Below, piece after piece: positions 34,152 through 45,597 of a stretch of DNA of 64,000 nucleotides. Within the stretch, counting starts at the first letter, position 1. Each line of letters starts with the position of its first letter. Location of the stretch: positions 29,946,921 through 30,010,920 of the forward strand of contig OZ005601.1 in assembly GCA_963930655.1 (NCBI GenBank). Direction: 5' to 3'. The notes beneath the pieces are model-generated. The model made no database searches and was not told where the DNA came from. It saw nothing but the letters and a program-made list of their open reading frames with translations. Origin of the DNA: Myrica gale. Taxonomy: Eukaryota; Streptophyta; Magnoliopsida; Fagales; Myricaceae. The translations under genes were made by a program, and so were the position numbers.

Positions 34152-36277
34152 CAGAGGCGAATCTAGCGAGGGGCGGTGGGGGGCAGCCGCCCCCCATCGC
34201 CTGAAAATGGCTTCAGGATTTTTTTTTTTTAAAAAAAATTTATATGGGCCGCCCCCCTAAGCTAAGTGCCAGGCCCACTCCTCAGGCCCTCAGCCCGCCC
34301 CAGACCAGGCCCCCTGCCCCCAAAAACCCAGGCCCAGGCGCAGCCGTATATGTTTTTTTAAAAAATCTATGTTTTTTTTTGTAAAAAGCACCCTGCGGGC
34401 CTGCGTCATTCGGCCTCCCCCCCTTCTCACTCACTCTGCTCCCGCACCCGACGCCAGTCGCCGTCCCTCTCTTCTCCTCACTCTGCCGCCGCAGACCACC
34501 AACCTCTAGCCCTCTCTCGCTCTGCCTCTCTCCTCCTCCGGACCTCCACAAAACTTAACGTCGGCTCTCTCTCTCCCTCTCTGCCTCTCGGCCCTCTTCG
34601 TCCCTCTCTCCTCCTCCACAACCACTGAACCACAGCTCTCTCTGACTCTCTCTCTCCAGCCTCCAGGTACTCTCTCTCAAGTCTCAACTCAACTCTCTCT
34701 AGTTTTTTCTGCGATTAGTGATGAAATTTATTTTAATTTTTCCTTGATAATGTGATGAAATTTGATTAGGAATTATACTGATTAATGCATACAACATTGT
34801 TAATTTATGAAATTGTTGGATTTAGGGCAATTTATAGTTAATAGATTTAGGGCAGAATGCAGATTACATTTAGGGCAGATTTAGGGCAATTTATTCAACA
34901 ATTTGAGTTTTTCCTTGGTTTACTGTAGCTAGATTCTAAGTATTTTACATTGGGCTTCGGATTGGTCTATATTAGGGATAAACCTGTTTAAATTTGCTTG
35001 AATTGCCTTTGAATTGGGTAAAACTAGGTTTGTTGAGTTGTGATTGAACACGGAATTTTTTGAAATGTACTATATGAGCAGATTAGTGACTTTTCGTAGT
35101 GGACAATTTGCACTGACTTTTTAGGAAGAATATTGAAGTTCTATGTTGATATTTGTTGGATGAGATATTCATTATTCTGATTTCTTTAAGCAGTTGTTGA
35201 TGAGTATTACTTACTTGAAAGAAGTTCTCATAGACCAAATACCTATTGGGAAAATAGTCCTTAGGACGCTATTGATATAATGATGAAATCATTCACATGT
35301 TCTCTTGATGCATTTTTAAATCTTTTGATTTTACATTTGTTTTTTCATCTTTTCTGAGGATAGAAATGATCTTCTTACTCATGGAGGGCATCTATATACC
35401 TTAAACTTGTGATGCCTCAAGTGTTGCCAGATCGAATAAGGTTTTCAAAGCCTATGATCTCACTTGTTGCATGTTGGTTCATATGCCATTAATAGCACGA
35501 TTTCACTGTTTTGCTTTGATTATTAGCTATAAGCACTCGTGCAATTGCTTTTTTTTTCTTGGTTGTTATAAGCTATTTGTCGAAGAATCAGAAAAGAACT
35601 AGGGATGCATTTGCTTTTGTTGCTTTTCACATCAAATATTGTTCCCAGGAGTTAAATTGGATATCTTGAATTGCATGCGTTTGGGTTTTGATGAAAAGCA
35701 TTTGGCCACTATCCGTTTAAATTTAGTGACCTTGGCATTTCTGCTATGACTTACAGGTTTCTTTGTTACTATTTGGATTGCTGTTGTCATGTTCAAGACA
35801 AATGACATTCTACGGAAACAGACAGCTCTGAAGGTACTAGGACATTTTTTCTTTTCTTTTTCTGGATGAAAAAGTTCCCAATGTTAACCATGAGAATTGT
35901 TGGTGGCTGCAGGGAGAGAGGAAAATGTCTGTTCTGATTTGTATTTCCATGTCTTTGGTGTTTACTGGTGGTATCAAAATGATGATCTTTTGTATCCATT
36001 GGTGATGTTTCCTCCAAAAGCCATTCCACCTTTCTGACATGCTATTTTCATCATCATGGTCAATGGTATGTTTTCCTCCCGCCATTTACTAGTGAAATCA
36101 GTATATTGTAGCTGAAAATTAAGATATAGTGGTATTATCTCTTCTCATTCAAACATGAGTGCAGTGGGTCCTCTATCGGATATTGGCAAATTGTTTGCAT
36201 TACGAAGAAAAAAAAATTCTTGTCATTTTGCATGTAAAGTTTGACCCCCATAAAAATTGATCCTAGATCCGCCACTG
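34152..36277 (+). mobile_element. Non-autonomous hAT element carrying host gene fragments
   Basis: Left end cagaggcgaatctagc and right end gatcctagatccgccactg are inverted repeats; the 8-bp gtgttgtc stands at 34144-34151 and 36278-36285. Just inside the left end is the GC hairpin ggggggcagccgcccccc. A CT-rich, CpG-containing leader follows (about 34420-34690), like that of the element at 60491. No transposase remains. The right third holds decayed exons of an RNFT1-like gene, so it is a hAT counterpart of a Pack-MULE. Confidence 0.9.
35757..36090 (+). pseudogene. Captured fragment of an RNFT1-like RING membrane protein gene
   Basis: Exon-like piece 35757-35833, between a cag acceptor and a gtacta donor, reads [19 protein letters not shown] then KQTALK. 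After a short intron a second piece from 35913 reads [12 protein letters not shown], then in another frame [29 protein letters not shown], stop, HAIFIIMVNG. This is the membrane-spanning part of plant RING/U-box proteins related to RNFT1/RNFT2 (Arabidopsis At5g01960 type, from memory). A deletion or frameshift after CIS and an in-frame stop where the family has Trp (PPFWHAIF) show it is dead. The RING domain is absent. Intron retention indicates capture from genomic DNA. Confidence 0.8.
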
Positions 36278-36861
36278 GTGTTGTCTATGAGATCAAATGA
36301 TCATTGCTTACGTACGTATTCGCAGGAATCGGCTTAACTTTACCTTTTTGATGGAGTAAAATGAATAATTAAAACATCATCGTAAGGTCACAGCTAATAC
36401 GAAAAGCACCCATAACTCCATGAACTGATCTGGAACTAACGCAACCAATCTTTTTGGCTTGCTTTTTATTCAAATGGGAATGAAAATAAAGAAGCCTCCT
36501 AATTTCCTTTGAAAACGCCCATGTGAGCATTGAACGAATGGAGATTCAAGGCTGGGTTTTAACAAACATGTGTTGGCAGACTATAGGATGAAACATGCTT
36601 TTACGCTTGTTGAAAAGAGAATTGCCACTCGTCTCCACGTCCGCGGCCCTCTTTACCATCACCCTGTCAATGGCTGTAGAGTTTTCGTAATATTATAGAG
36701 AAGTTGATTAAGCGAAAGAAAAGCTAGATCATAACGTCATGACTTAAACCCTCAGCAAGATCTGCTACCAGTTGAGAACTGCAAAAAATTTATGCTAAAA
36801 ACCAAAATTAATCACGAGCAAAATAGTTGGAACGTGTCCAAGATTTGAATTTTCAGACCAA
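36278..36861. other. Spacer between the hAT element and the CACTA block
   Basis: Non-coding. The first eight bases are the right target copy of the hAT element. Nothing else was recognised. Confidence 0.4.
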
Positions 36862-37742
36862 CACTACAAGAAAACAGACTTTGGATGTCAAAAAAATTTG
36901 TCACACAAAGTGCTAATTTCGTCAACCATTGTTTTGGGTGACAAAACCGAGTTGTCACCCGGTTTGTCACCTAAAGTTCGTTAGCCAAAGTTTTAGGTGA
37001 CGATTTTGGTGTTTTGTCGTTCGAAACCGTTCGGATGGTTTACAATAACGTCCCAACGGTTTTGTATCATATTGGCGAAATTGAAAATTGTCATGCTCAG
37101 TACAGTCCATATGTTTGCATGAGCTATGCGAACGTACTCTCCATACGTTCGAACAGTTTATGCGAACGGTTCATCCAATGTAACGAAATAAATTTTGTCA
37201 TCTACAAACCGTGTGCACGGTTACATAACATCGTCCGAACGTTAATATATTACGTCCAGACGCTTTAGTAAAGACGTATGCACCGTTGTTTCATTTATGA
37301 CAAAAAAATTATTTGTCATCTGCAAAATCCATTCGAACCATTACGTATACAGTTCGGACGTTTGTTCCATTGAAAATGTTCTAACGTTTTGTTGTATCGT
37401 GCGAACGGTTGCATATTTAAAGACTGTGTACACGCGAGAATAACTGTTCAGACAGTAGAATTTAAAGGAAAGTGTGCGGACAGATAGTAATGTGTGTGCA
37501 CGTTATCAATGTAAAATAATCGTGCAGACGACATTTGTTACCGTTCGAACTATTTTCTATGTATTTAAATTAATTTAATTAAAATTTTAAAAATAATTTA
37601 GAAATAATATAAATAGAAAATTATTCAATGCTCATAATATAATAAAATGTCTACAAATATGTAATCGTTATTGAAAGTAAATAAAATACATAATCGATAA
37701 GTACTGACAAAGTAGTAAAAATAAATCTACCCAAATTTTCGT

Positions 37743-38944
37743 TTGGGTGTCAAACGAGATTGCAGTTGTCTGATCTGCTCCACTAACTGCTCACACATCT
37801 GCTCCGTCATTTGTTGCATCCTACGTTCTTGTTATTCCACTAGGCTCCTTTGCTGCTCCTCCATCATTTTCTGGTGCTCTTCATCTTTATTCTGTTGCTG
37901 CTCCGCCATGATCTGCATCAACTCTTCATCTTTCTTCTGTTGCTGCTCCTCCATCATCTGCAAATGTTCTCGCATATTTTGCTCCATATCTGACCGTTTG
38001 ACCAAAAACGTTTCATATTTCAACTGTCTAGCCCTCATCTCCCCAATATGTAATTCAGCCTCCTCCAATCTCCTAGACAAATCAACGAACGATGCTGATG
38101 AAGATGATCTAACAGACCGTACTGAACGACCTAAACCTCGTACGTAACTCGCTTTTGTCCCCAACACCTCAGCGAAGATCTCCACTTCGGTGTATGATTT
38201 TCCCTCTGACTCGTGCTGCAACTGTAACTCTTCCAATTTTTTTCTTAAAAATTAGAAAATAAAATAAAACTAGTACATATGAAACATAAATGCATACGAA
38301 TGCAACATTAAATCTAACGTTACAACTTACAAAATTTTTCGTGCATCTTCTGAAGTCCACATGTCATCCTTATTAGTATGAGTCTTTTTATAAAGTAACA
38401 AATGACTAATTTCATCAGATTCTGGATTTTTCTGTACACTAAAAGAAATATAAACATACGTATTAAAATACATAATTAATTTATTTAAATAATAAATAAT
38501 AAAAATGTAAATTTATTACTTACTAACAACGCTCTAGCGAGCGCACCAATATGACATGAGAGCATTGATGACGCATTGTCATCACCGACAGTACGTCTAT
38601 CAGGGATATGGATAGTTAGGTTTCCTCCGGTGCGAGCCTTGAGTAAGGCAATCCCGCGCGTACTACCTCGAATGTGTCTAGTTCCGGACGTCGCTACAAA
38701 TGAAGAACAATAAAATTAAATTTTAGTTAAGCATAGAAATTTAAAAATCATAATATTTAATAAAGATTGATGGGGTAAGATACTTACACGCAAAACTAAT
38801 ATGGGTGCCTACTGGACTGGTTGTGGTAGGGGACGATAATTCGTTCACATCACAAAGTGAAGGACCCGAGACTGCTAGTGTACCAGGACTACTTTCAGCT
38901 CGAACTGATGAATCGCAGCGAAGACATTTCCCTCTCGCTGGCAT
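37743..38944 (-). pseudogene. Ptta/En/Spm-type plant transposon protein
   Basis: Several exon-like pieces on the minus strand. From 38944 down: a short head with MPARGKCLRCDSSVRAESS; near 38700-38530 TRHIRGSTRGIALLKA and GGNLTIHIPDRRTVGDDNAS, the basic segment of the family; near 38450-38340 PESDEISHLLLYKKTHTNKD then DMWTSEDARKI; and 38236-37835 with YTEVEIFAEVLGTKASYVRG and LGRSVRSVRSSS, then a Glu/Gln-rich coiled coil (MEEQQQKKDEELMQIMAEQQ). This order matches the accessory protein (Ptta/En/Spm family) of plant CACTA elements. Whether the gene is whole cannot be settled because exon ends were not all fixed. Confidence 0.68.
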
Positions 38945-39149
38945 GACGTCGTCCTGTGACCAAATAAATCAATATTAGAGAAAATAAAACACAATGAATT
39001 ATGTTACTCAAATTGAATATAAAATAGAAGGCAAGTGTGTAAACTCAATGCTGAATGTGTATCCGAAGGACAAAAGGAGATTTTCATCGAAATCTCTAAA
39101 CACATCTGTCACAATAGCAAATACGATTACGCACATTACGCATATTGTA

Positions 39150-40140
39150 AACTCAAACTGTCCATAATATAGACAATTCAAGAATTACATCTAGTTTGTT
39201 ATTCGAACTTCGTGTAATTCCTAAACGGGGGCTAAGGCTACTAAATGAATGCATGACATAGCAGCAAAAACCATCCGGACGTACCAAACTCGTATAAACC
39301 ATGCATATAATAGTTCGGACGCTATTTTCAAAGCGTTTGAACCAAAAATAGAGTCCGGAAGGAAAATAACCCGTCCAGACTGCGATTGTCAAACAATACA
39401 GTTTTTCAACGCACATACTCCATTTTCATCACAAAATCCAGTCAAATCAACCCAAATCACAAACACTTTAATATAAACACATCATAACCAACCCTAAACT
39501 CCATTACTATCATTTTAGACACTAAAATTTCAAGAAACACATGCTTTCATATATTAAAATACATGTTTTTCATACTAAAAAAATTCAATTTAAAACTCAC
39601 TAACCTCAAATGCAATCCAATATCAAATTCAAAATGAGTTGCTTCTGTCACACCCTATTCAATGAGATTGGACGCCCAAAATTAGCTTTCATCTTCTTCT
39701 TGTGCTGAAATCTCTCGTTTTCTAAGTTTTCCCTTTTTCCCTACATTTTCTACGATTCTGCCCCTTTCATACGATTGAATATCGTTAGGACACCTAGTAT
39801 GACGTTCGGACGTATAACGTATATTAGTTTTCGAGGGAATTATTGCTGCCAAAATTTCATAACCGTATGAACTAAGACGTACACGTCCAAATGACCTCTT
39901 ACAGTTTTAGACATCATTTTAGTAATTCTCAAACGACAGCGTCTGGTCATAAACACAAGCGTGCGAAAGGTGTTTCACGACACCCTTTTAGAAATACCAA
40001 AACGCTAGCGACTGATAAAAAACAACAACGTTCGGACTATATAAACAAGTGTTCGGATGGTCTGTTTTATATAATATGACATCGTTCGAGCTAACAGTAA
40101 AAAGTCTGGATGGTAACCTTGACGTCCGAACAGTTTTTGA
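39150..40140. repeat. Second array of cgttcgaac-type motifs
   Basis: Scattered direct and inverted words such as gttcggacg, cgtccgaac, gtccagac and cgttcgag, mirroring the array behind the CACTA end. No protein-like frame. Probably a subterminal region, either internal to the block or from a second element. Confidence 0.5.
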
Positions 40141-40300
40141 TAATTAAATTTATTAGCAAGTTTTAAATATCGTCAAAACATAATATGAACAAAATAACAT
40201 CAAATAAATATCAATACATGTCCACAAAACATTATAAAAGTAAATATCATCAAAACATAATAAAAAATAAACGTCATAATAAAATATAAATAAAGGTAGA

Positions 40301-41211
40301 CTAATGCTCATCATCATCATCATCAGTGAGTTTTATAATGTGATGGACTTGATGAAGATGTTCCTCTATTAGCACGACCCGCCCAGTCAGGGGAAAGAGA
40401 TTTGCACTTGTTGTCACGTACTTCAGGACCTTCTTAAGCGCAGCGACCTCCTTCCTCCACCTAACGTCCATGTCTGCGACCTTCTGCTCCAAACCTGTCA
40501 GCCGACCACTGATATCACTTACCATGTCATGGGTGGGCTGCAAGACCGATTGCATCCGCTGAGTCAGCTTCGTCATCATACCTTCCATCCAACTCGGTCG
40601 TGTCTGGGCTCTTGCCCCTCCATTGCCTCCTCAAGCTGCTCTTGTAGTCTAACTTTAGTAGCCCAAGCGGCATATATCACTTGGCATGTCTGGGTCATTG
40701 ATTTGGAGAGCATTGTCTTGTTGATCGACCCAAGTGGAACCGCCCTCGACTCGTCAGCACCTTTGGGTACCATCATGGCCCGCAGGAACTGGGTTATAAG
40801 AATCTCATGCTGCAATGAAATCGTAGCATCAGTCTTCGAGGTCTCTTCACGAATGGACATGTAGATGTATAATGTTATATTAACAGGTAGCCCTCGTACA
40901 ACTACCAGATACATGAACTCAGCCCAATTATAAGATAGCTTCAGGGTGTGCTTCTTCGGGTCGATGGAGGAGTATAGAATCAGGTGCATGATCCGCCAAA
41001 AAGGAAGCAGTCGTCCGTGTATCATATAGTTGCCCTCCAAAATAGTTATATCCTCGCCCAGCATAGTCTGGACTACCTCGGCCTTAGTAGGTCGGCCCTC
41101 CTTGCTCATTGGCATGTTTTGGAACGCTATCAAATCTCTCTCATACCCCAAGAAACTTGTCAGCTCTTCGGGCGAGAATATGATCGAAACGTTACGGACA
41201 GTGATCTTCAT
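40301..41211 (-). CDS. Putative plant transposon protein (PF20167-like)
   Basis: Main open frame 40576-41211 on the minus strand reads FSPEELTSFLGYERDLIAF, GEDITILEGNYMIHGRLLPF, LKLSYNWAEFMYLVVVRGLP and SLQHEILITQFLRAMMVP, the pattern of the protein annotated as putative plant transposon protein domain. An overlapping second frame, 40301-40588, begins MEGMMTKLTQRMQSVLQ and carries a coiled coil (DISGRLTGLEQKVADMD) and an acidic tail (KLTDDDDDEH); it reads on from the first frame by a shift or a small intron near 40580. Function is unknown. It sits next to the CACTA motif array and is probably element-borne. Confidence 0.6.
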
Positions 41212-41289
41212 ACTAAGCTCCTCGCGGTCCCTCGACAGTAATATAGCCCCAGACTCGCCCCCATTATTAGATTATGTACTCTGATTCAT

Positions 41290-42350
41290 AAATTGTGATG
41301 AATTCATAAATTCAAATTGTTAAATTCATCAACATGAATTTGTGTTATCTCATTTCAAATTGTGAAATTGTTAAATTCAAATTGATGAATTTAAATTGTG
41401 ATGAATTCTTATTTTATGTTTTCGAATAAGAAAAAAATAAACTGAAGCTTTTCCTGTCTTATGTCAATCAAAGATGAATAATGAACTGATAGTAATGAGT
41501 ATGGGTGAGAAATAAAGTTTAAGGATGGTAGTGGAATATAGATTGCTCTCATAATACAGATGTCCTGAAATTGAAAAATAAGAGTTTTGTCCTGTTTGAT
41601 ATTGGTGACTACAACCTGGATAATTGGATTGATTTTTATCATTTGAAGTTGTAAAAGTTTTTCCCTCTCTATGTGGAATGCAAATTATGTGTTATAGCTG
41701 AGAACATATCTTCTATTGATGTGATTACACATGTTCCAATCTTATGTGAAGAGGCTGAGATTCCCTACATATATATGCCCTCAAAAGAGGTAAGTTTGCA
41801 ACATTTATATGATCTTACAGGCTTCTTTAAGATAATCAGAGTAATGTGATGAATTTATGAATTCATCACAGATTAAATCAACATGAATTTAAATTGTTAA
41901 ATGTTTGTGAGTCTATGATGAATTTAATGGATTTGATTGTGATTATTGTAAATCTTTGATTAAGATTTAATTGTGCATTATATTGAAATTGTGATTCGGT
42001 TATAAAATTATATTGATGAATTTTGTTTTGTTTTGTTTAGATAATGGATAAGTTTTTTTATAAAAAAACCAGCCAGTATAGAGTCGTCTAGTACTTCTAA
42101 CGTGGCTGCTACTTCTAAAACAAATATTATTGAGAACGAAATTATTTTACAACGTTTTTAGAATATGCAGTCCAATAGGATCCAATTGTCACCTCTCAGT
42201 ATCAGCAAATAGTATTGTACGTGTATTTCAATATTTGTAGTATTTTTGGTCCTTAATTTTTGATATTTTAACTCTATATTTTTTTTGCATTACGTAGTAA
42301 CATTTTTTTTCTTAAGAGTTCGACCCTCTTCGATTGGATTCCTGATTCCG
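41290..42350 (+). mobile_element. Internally deleted hAT element, same family as 24644
   Basis: From 42030 on the match is clear: ttgttttgtttagataatgg followed by ataagttttt, the start of the transposase gene also seen at 61336, is joined by a large internal deletion to the element's 3' end. Bases 42180-42300 equal the reverse complement of about 25290-25410. The right edge ttcctgattccgccgg is a degraded terminal repeat. The left limit is uncertain; the aaattgtgatgaattc-rich stretch from 41290 may be its leader intron. Confidence 0.65.
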
Positions 42351-43189
42351 CCGGTATTAATTAATTAGGTGGGTCTAAATGGGATCTTGGCATGTTTCTG
42401 AAATGGCTTTTAGCTCTTGCGATACACCATACTTAATCACGTATGAAATCAAGGCATTTATATATGATTTTCAGGTAATGCTAGTTATAAAAGATTTCAG
42501 TCTGGAGATTTTATGGGAAGGAACGAGGATAAAAGAAGCTTCAACATATGAGCCTAGATTGGAGCTGGTGCTGGCTTGTAGCTGTTGAAGCCCGGGCTAA
42601 AAGTTTGAATTAAAATGTCGCTCAACGTGAGAATCCTTCTGGTTTTGGTGTGTCTTCGTCAAAGTTGTCTTAATTCTGGTTTCTAGTGTCAGCAGAATAT
42701 GTCCTCCTTGAGATAAAGAACACTGGAGCAGAGTAGCCATTATTATTTGTAGTTTGTGTATAGAAAATATTTATGGGGGTGCGTGTATGTCTGCATGTAT
42801 GCACATAATCATGAAACGTTCATAAACACATATAATCTTGTCCTTCTGTGTGCGTGACGAAAATTGGCATAGATAACTCCCATCGTGGCTTCTGATGTTA
42901 ATCATCTTATTCCAGGTAAATTGATGGTTCCTTGCTTTACTGGTTGTATATAGAAGTGAAAATTGAATCAAGTTATTGACCTTGAGAAATAACAACTGCA
43001 AAATCCATCTATCTAGAGACTCAGTAATGGCCTCAAAATTAAGGATCATTTAACCGTGTTCTTTAGTAGAAGAATATGTACACTGTCAAAGCCGTATCAT
43101 TCCTTTTTTTTTTAAGCTTCACGTAACAATTTACATCTGATGAACCAGAAAGGAAGACACATCTGTTCGGATCCTGTTTGAGTACTTCT
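42351..43189. other. Non-coding stretch before GEM-like copy B
   Basis: Probably includes the 3' UTR of copy B in its last 150 bases. No gene or repeat end recognised. Confidence 0.4.
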
Positions 43190-44205
43190 TTATGCTTGAG
43201 AGATTGCTTGCTGAAGATATTTGAAAGCTCTCTTGTAATCAATGAAGCCCATAAACCAAAACTCAAAATTGTCTCTGGTAACTATATCTATGTACTTCTG
43301 CGAAGGTTTCTTCAGATTTTCACTTTGGTTGACTGTCTTTATCTTTCTTACTGGGATCACGACCTGCAGCAGGTTAACATTTGTTAAAGACCATATAAGA
43401 AGTAAAGAAGAGAGAAAAAGAGAGGGAGGGAGGTGTAATTAATGGAGATCACATATGTGACTTACCTTGAATGTATTCTCCGGAATTCTCCGCTTGGGCA
43501 AGAGAATTTGATAGATTTCTCACTGCAGAAAGTAACCTTGTCTGCGGAGATGAAGAGGAGGCCTGCTATAGGGCCAGCTGTTGTTGATAAATAGCATCGA
43601 GAGGCCTTCAACAGTTTCTCTCCTTCGCTAACATCAAATAACTTCTTGAAGACTTTATCCACCCCACCTACTTGGAGAATTCTAGCCCCAAAGCTCAACT
43701 TTGTAAAGAGGTTTGTTACGAACTTCCCCTTCAAAGTTTCTGTAATCTTGGGCGCCAGCGTCACTGTAGTTTGACAGAACCATAATAAGTAAAGTTTTCA
43801 TTTAATTCTCTCCTAACTAAATTAGAATTCAACATAGTTTCACTACTCTAGATTTTCTCTCACTTGGGCCACAGAAGGAAAAATAAAATTACGTACCTTG
43901 CTCTGTGACTCCGTGTGTAAACCTGTCTGCCTTTTTCCCAAGCTTGTTCATCCTAATAGGAACTGAGCCTACTCTGCCTGCAATACCGGGACTATCATTA
44001 ATAAAACAGCTTTATCTAAATCATCTGAGTAATAGAGAGAGGAGAGAGTTTTACTTTGTTTGCATGTAGGAGACCAATTGTTATGAGTTGGATTATTGTA
44101 GTAGCTAGAAGGATCAGGTAAGTATCCCTTGGGTGACTTCTCAAGTAGGAATGCTGCTGAGCTGATTGGAACACCAATTACATGCTGTGGAAGGGAGGTT
44201 TTCAT
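43190..44205 (-). pseudogene. GEM-like GRAM-domain gene, copy B, frameshifted
   Basis: Four exons correspond one to one with copy A: 44055-44205 (head from MKTSLPQHVIGVPISSAAFL), 43897-43977 (MNKLGKKADRFTHGVTEQ), 43466-43763 (APKITETLKGKFVTNLFTKL, GVDKVFKKLF, LKASRCYLSTTAGPIAGLLF, FCSEKSIKFSCPSG) and 43190-43363 (VNQSENLKKPSQKYIDIV, NFEFWFMGFIDYKRAFKYL). Splice sites are intact. The exon sum is 704, not a multiple of three: the end of exon 3 after the PSG codons is 23 bases where copy A has 24, so exon 4 would be read out of frame with an early stop. Exon 3 also has eight extra residues (FVTNLFTK) between GK and LSFGAR. Either a recent pseudogene, a sequencing error, or a gene with a truncated product lacking the last 58 residues. 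Confidence 0.8.
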
Positions 44206-44644
44206 GGCTGACAAGTAACGCTAAAGCTCACTTCTTTCTCTAGTTGGAACAGCTTGTCTTGTTTGAGAAAGGGTGCAGAATGATCTCTTCTATCGGGACA
44301 AAGGGAAGCGATGCAATTACTAGGTTTGGTCACACATGTATTAATAGGCCGGTGAAAATACTAGGAATCTCAACTTTTTCTAGCATGAGTCATCTATGGC
44401 TCATCAATGAAGGCACAGAGATAGCGGCCTCATGAAGACAACTGCTATATATTGAGATTCTGAGAACATGGCATGTTTGGTTGCTTTTGGGAAATACTTT
44501 GTAGAGAAGTCCCAAGTCTTCTTTTATGATTCTCCCGCAGATTAATATGATTTGTCCAATGAAATTAAAAAACCAGAACCTAATGTATTTGGACGCAGTT
44601 GGAGTGGGTGTAGTGGCCGGTGGACTCGGTCTAAGATCGGATAA

Positions 44645-44645
44645 C

Positions 44646-44682
<37 letters not shown>
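44645..44682 (+). repeat. TA/TG compound microsatellite
   Basis: About nine TA units followed by about nine TG units, upstream of GEM-like copy B. Confidence 0.9.
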
Positions 44683-44683
<1 letters not shown>

Positions 44684-45056
44684 TGAGGATTAGTGTCTTT
44701 CTTACATATTATTTACCTCTATATATCTCATATTCTTAGAATTGGCGACAATTGAACGTAGAAGGTTTTGAAATTGCGTTGTTTCTGTTGATTGAGTACT
44801 GATCACTCATTGGTACTTGAGAAGAAGACAAAAGCGTAAGTTTAACTGAAGATAAATGAATTTTGCAGCTAAAATGGTCCAGGGGAGGCAGTTTGTAAGT
44901 AAGGGTGGAGGAAGTTAATCTTTTTTTTTATTTAGATGATTTTGGCTATATCTTCGGAGGATCTCTCAGGCCGGAAAGATTCAAGAAGACAAATCTATCC
45001 TGATCAGTTGGAACTCCTTTTCAGTCATGCAATCCTAACATGCTGCATGCATCATG

Positions 45057-45143
45057 TATTGCCTCCTTTTGCTTATGCCTACTGTGTGAAGGTGCATAAT
45101 TGAAGCTTTCTGAGCTGGCATACTAACTTTGTGATGCCAGCCC
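45057..45143 (-). other. Upstream block shared by the two GEM-like copies
   Basis: Contains gcctactgtgtgaaggt, ctttctgagctgg and gtgatgccagcc, matching 32700-32795 in the same order and spacing relative to the two genes. Either a left-over of the duplication or conserved regulatory DNA. Confidence 0.6.
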
Positions 45144-45435
45144 TCTTTAATACAAAGATTAGAAAGGGAAGGGAGAAAGATGTTGCATTAAGAGTTTCGC
45201 ATCAAACAAGTTGAGGATAAAATGATCACATGATGTAGTCACTTAAAAGTTAAGAGTTTAAGTTTACAATAGAACTAAGCAAACTTACAAAAAAAGAAGG
45301 TATATAAAGCTCACGAACTCGCCAAATCTTTGGCGGATTGGATCCTCTTGGATCAGTACTCCAACAGTCCAATTCCCCGTATTCCTTGGATTACGCAGGC
45401 CAGACCCTACCATGCCGTGATAGTTTACGTACTGG

Positions 45436-45597
45436 TGAAGCACCCCTGTTTTGTTGTCCCTGGTTTGTTTTAATTTCAGGCAGTCTGTTATGATGTTTTG
45501 TCCTGTTGTCGTTTCGTAGCACCCCTGTTTTTGTGCTCCCTGTTTTTTAATTTCAACAGTGTTATGATGTTTTCTGTCCTGTTGTCGTTTAGTTTTT
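45436..45597 (+). repeat. Imperfect tandem duplication, about 80 bp unit
   Basis: The run agcacccctgtttt, then tttaatttca, then gttatgatgtttt, then gtcctgttgtcgttt occurs twice in succession. The DNA just before it (45300-45400) has a frame reading AHELAKSLADWIL, weakly like the end of a LINE RNase H domain. Confidence 0.7.

Larger units (their letters stand above)
36862..41280 (-). mobile_element. CACTA (En/Spm-type) transposon block, right end not found
   Basis: Begins with cactacaagaaaacagac, the CACTA terminal motif. Behind it (about 37015-37560) lies a dense array of short motifs of the form cgttcgaac, cgttcgga and their complements, the subterminal repeats of this superfamily; a similar array occurs at 39150-40140. 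Between them is an En/Spm-class gene on the minus strand, and beyond the second array another transposon-associated gene. No matching ttgtagtg end was found before 42 kb, so the element is truncated on the right, or two elements are merged. Confidence 0.72.

Noticed and set aside
34282-34687. Minus-strand Arg/Glu/Gly-rich frames
   Set aside because: They are complements of the CT-rich leader of the hAT element at 34152.
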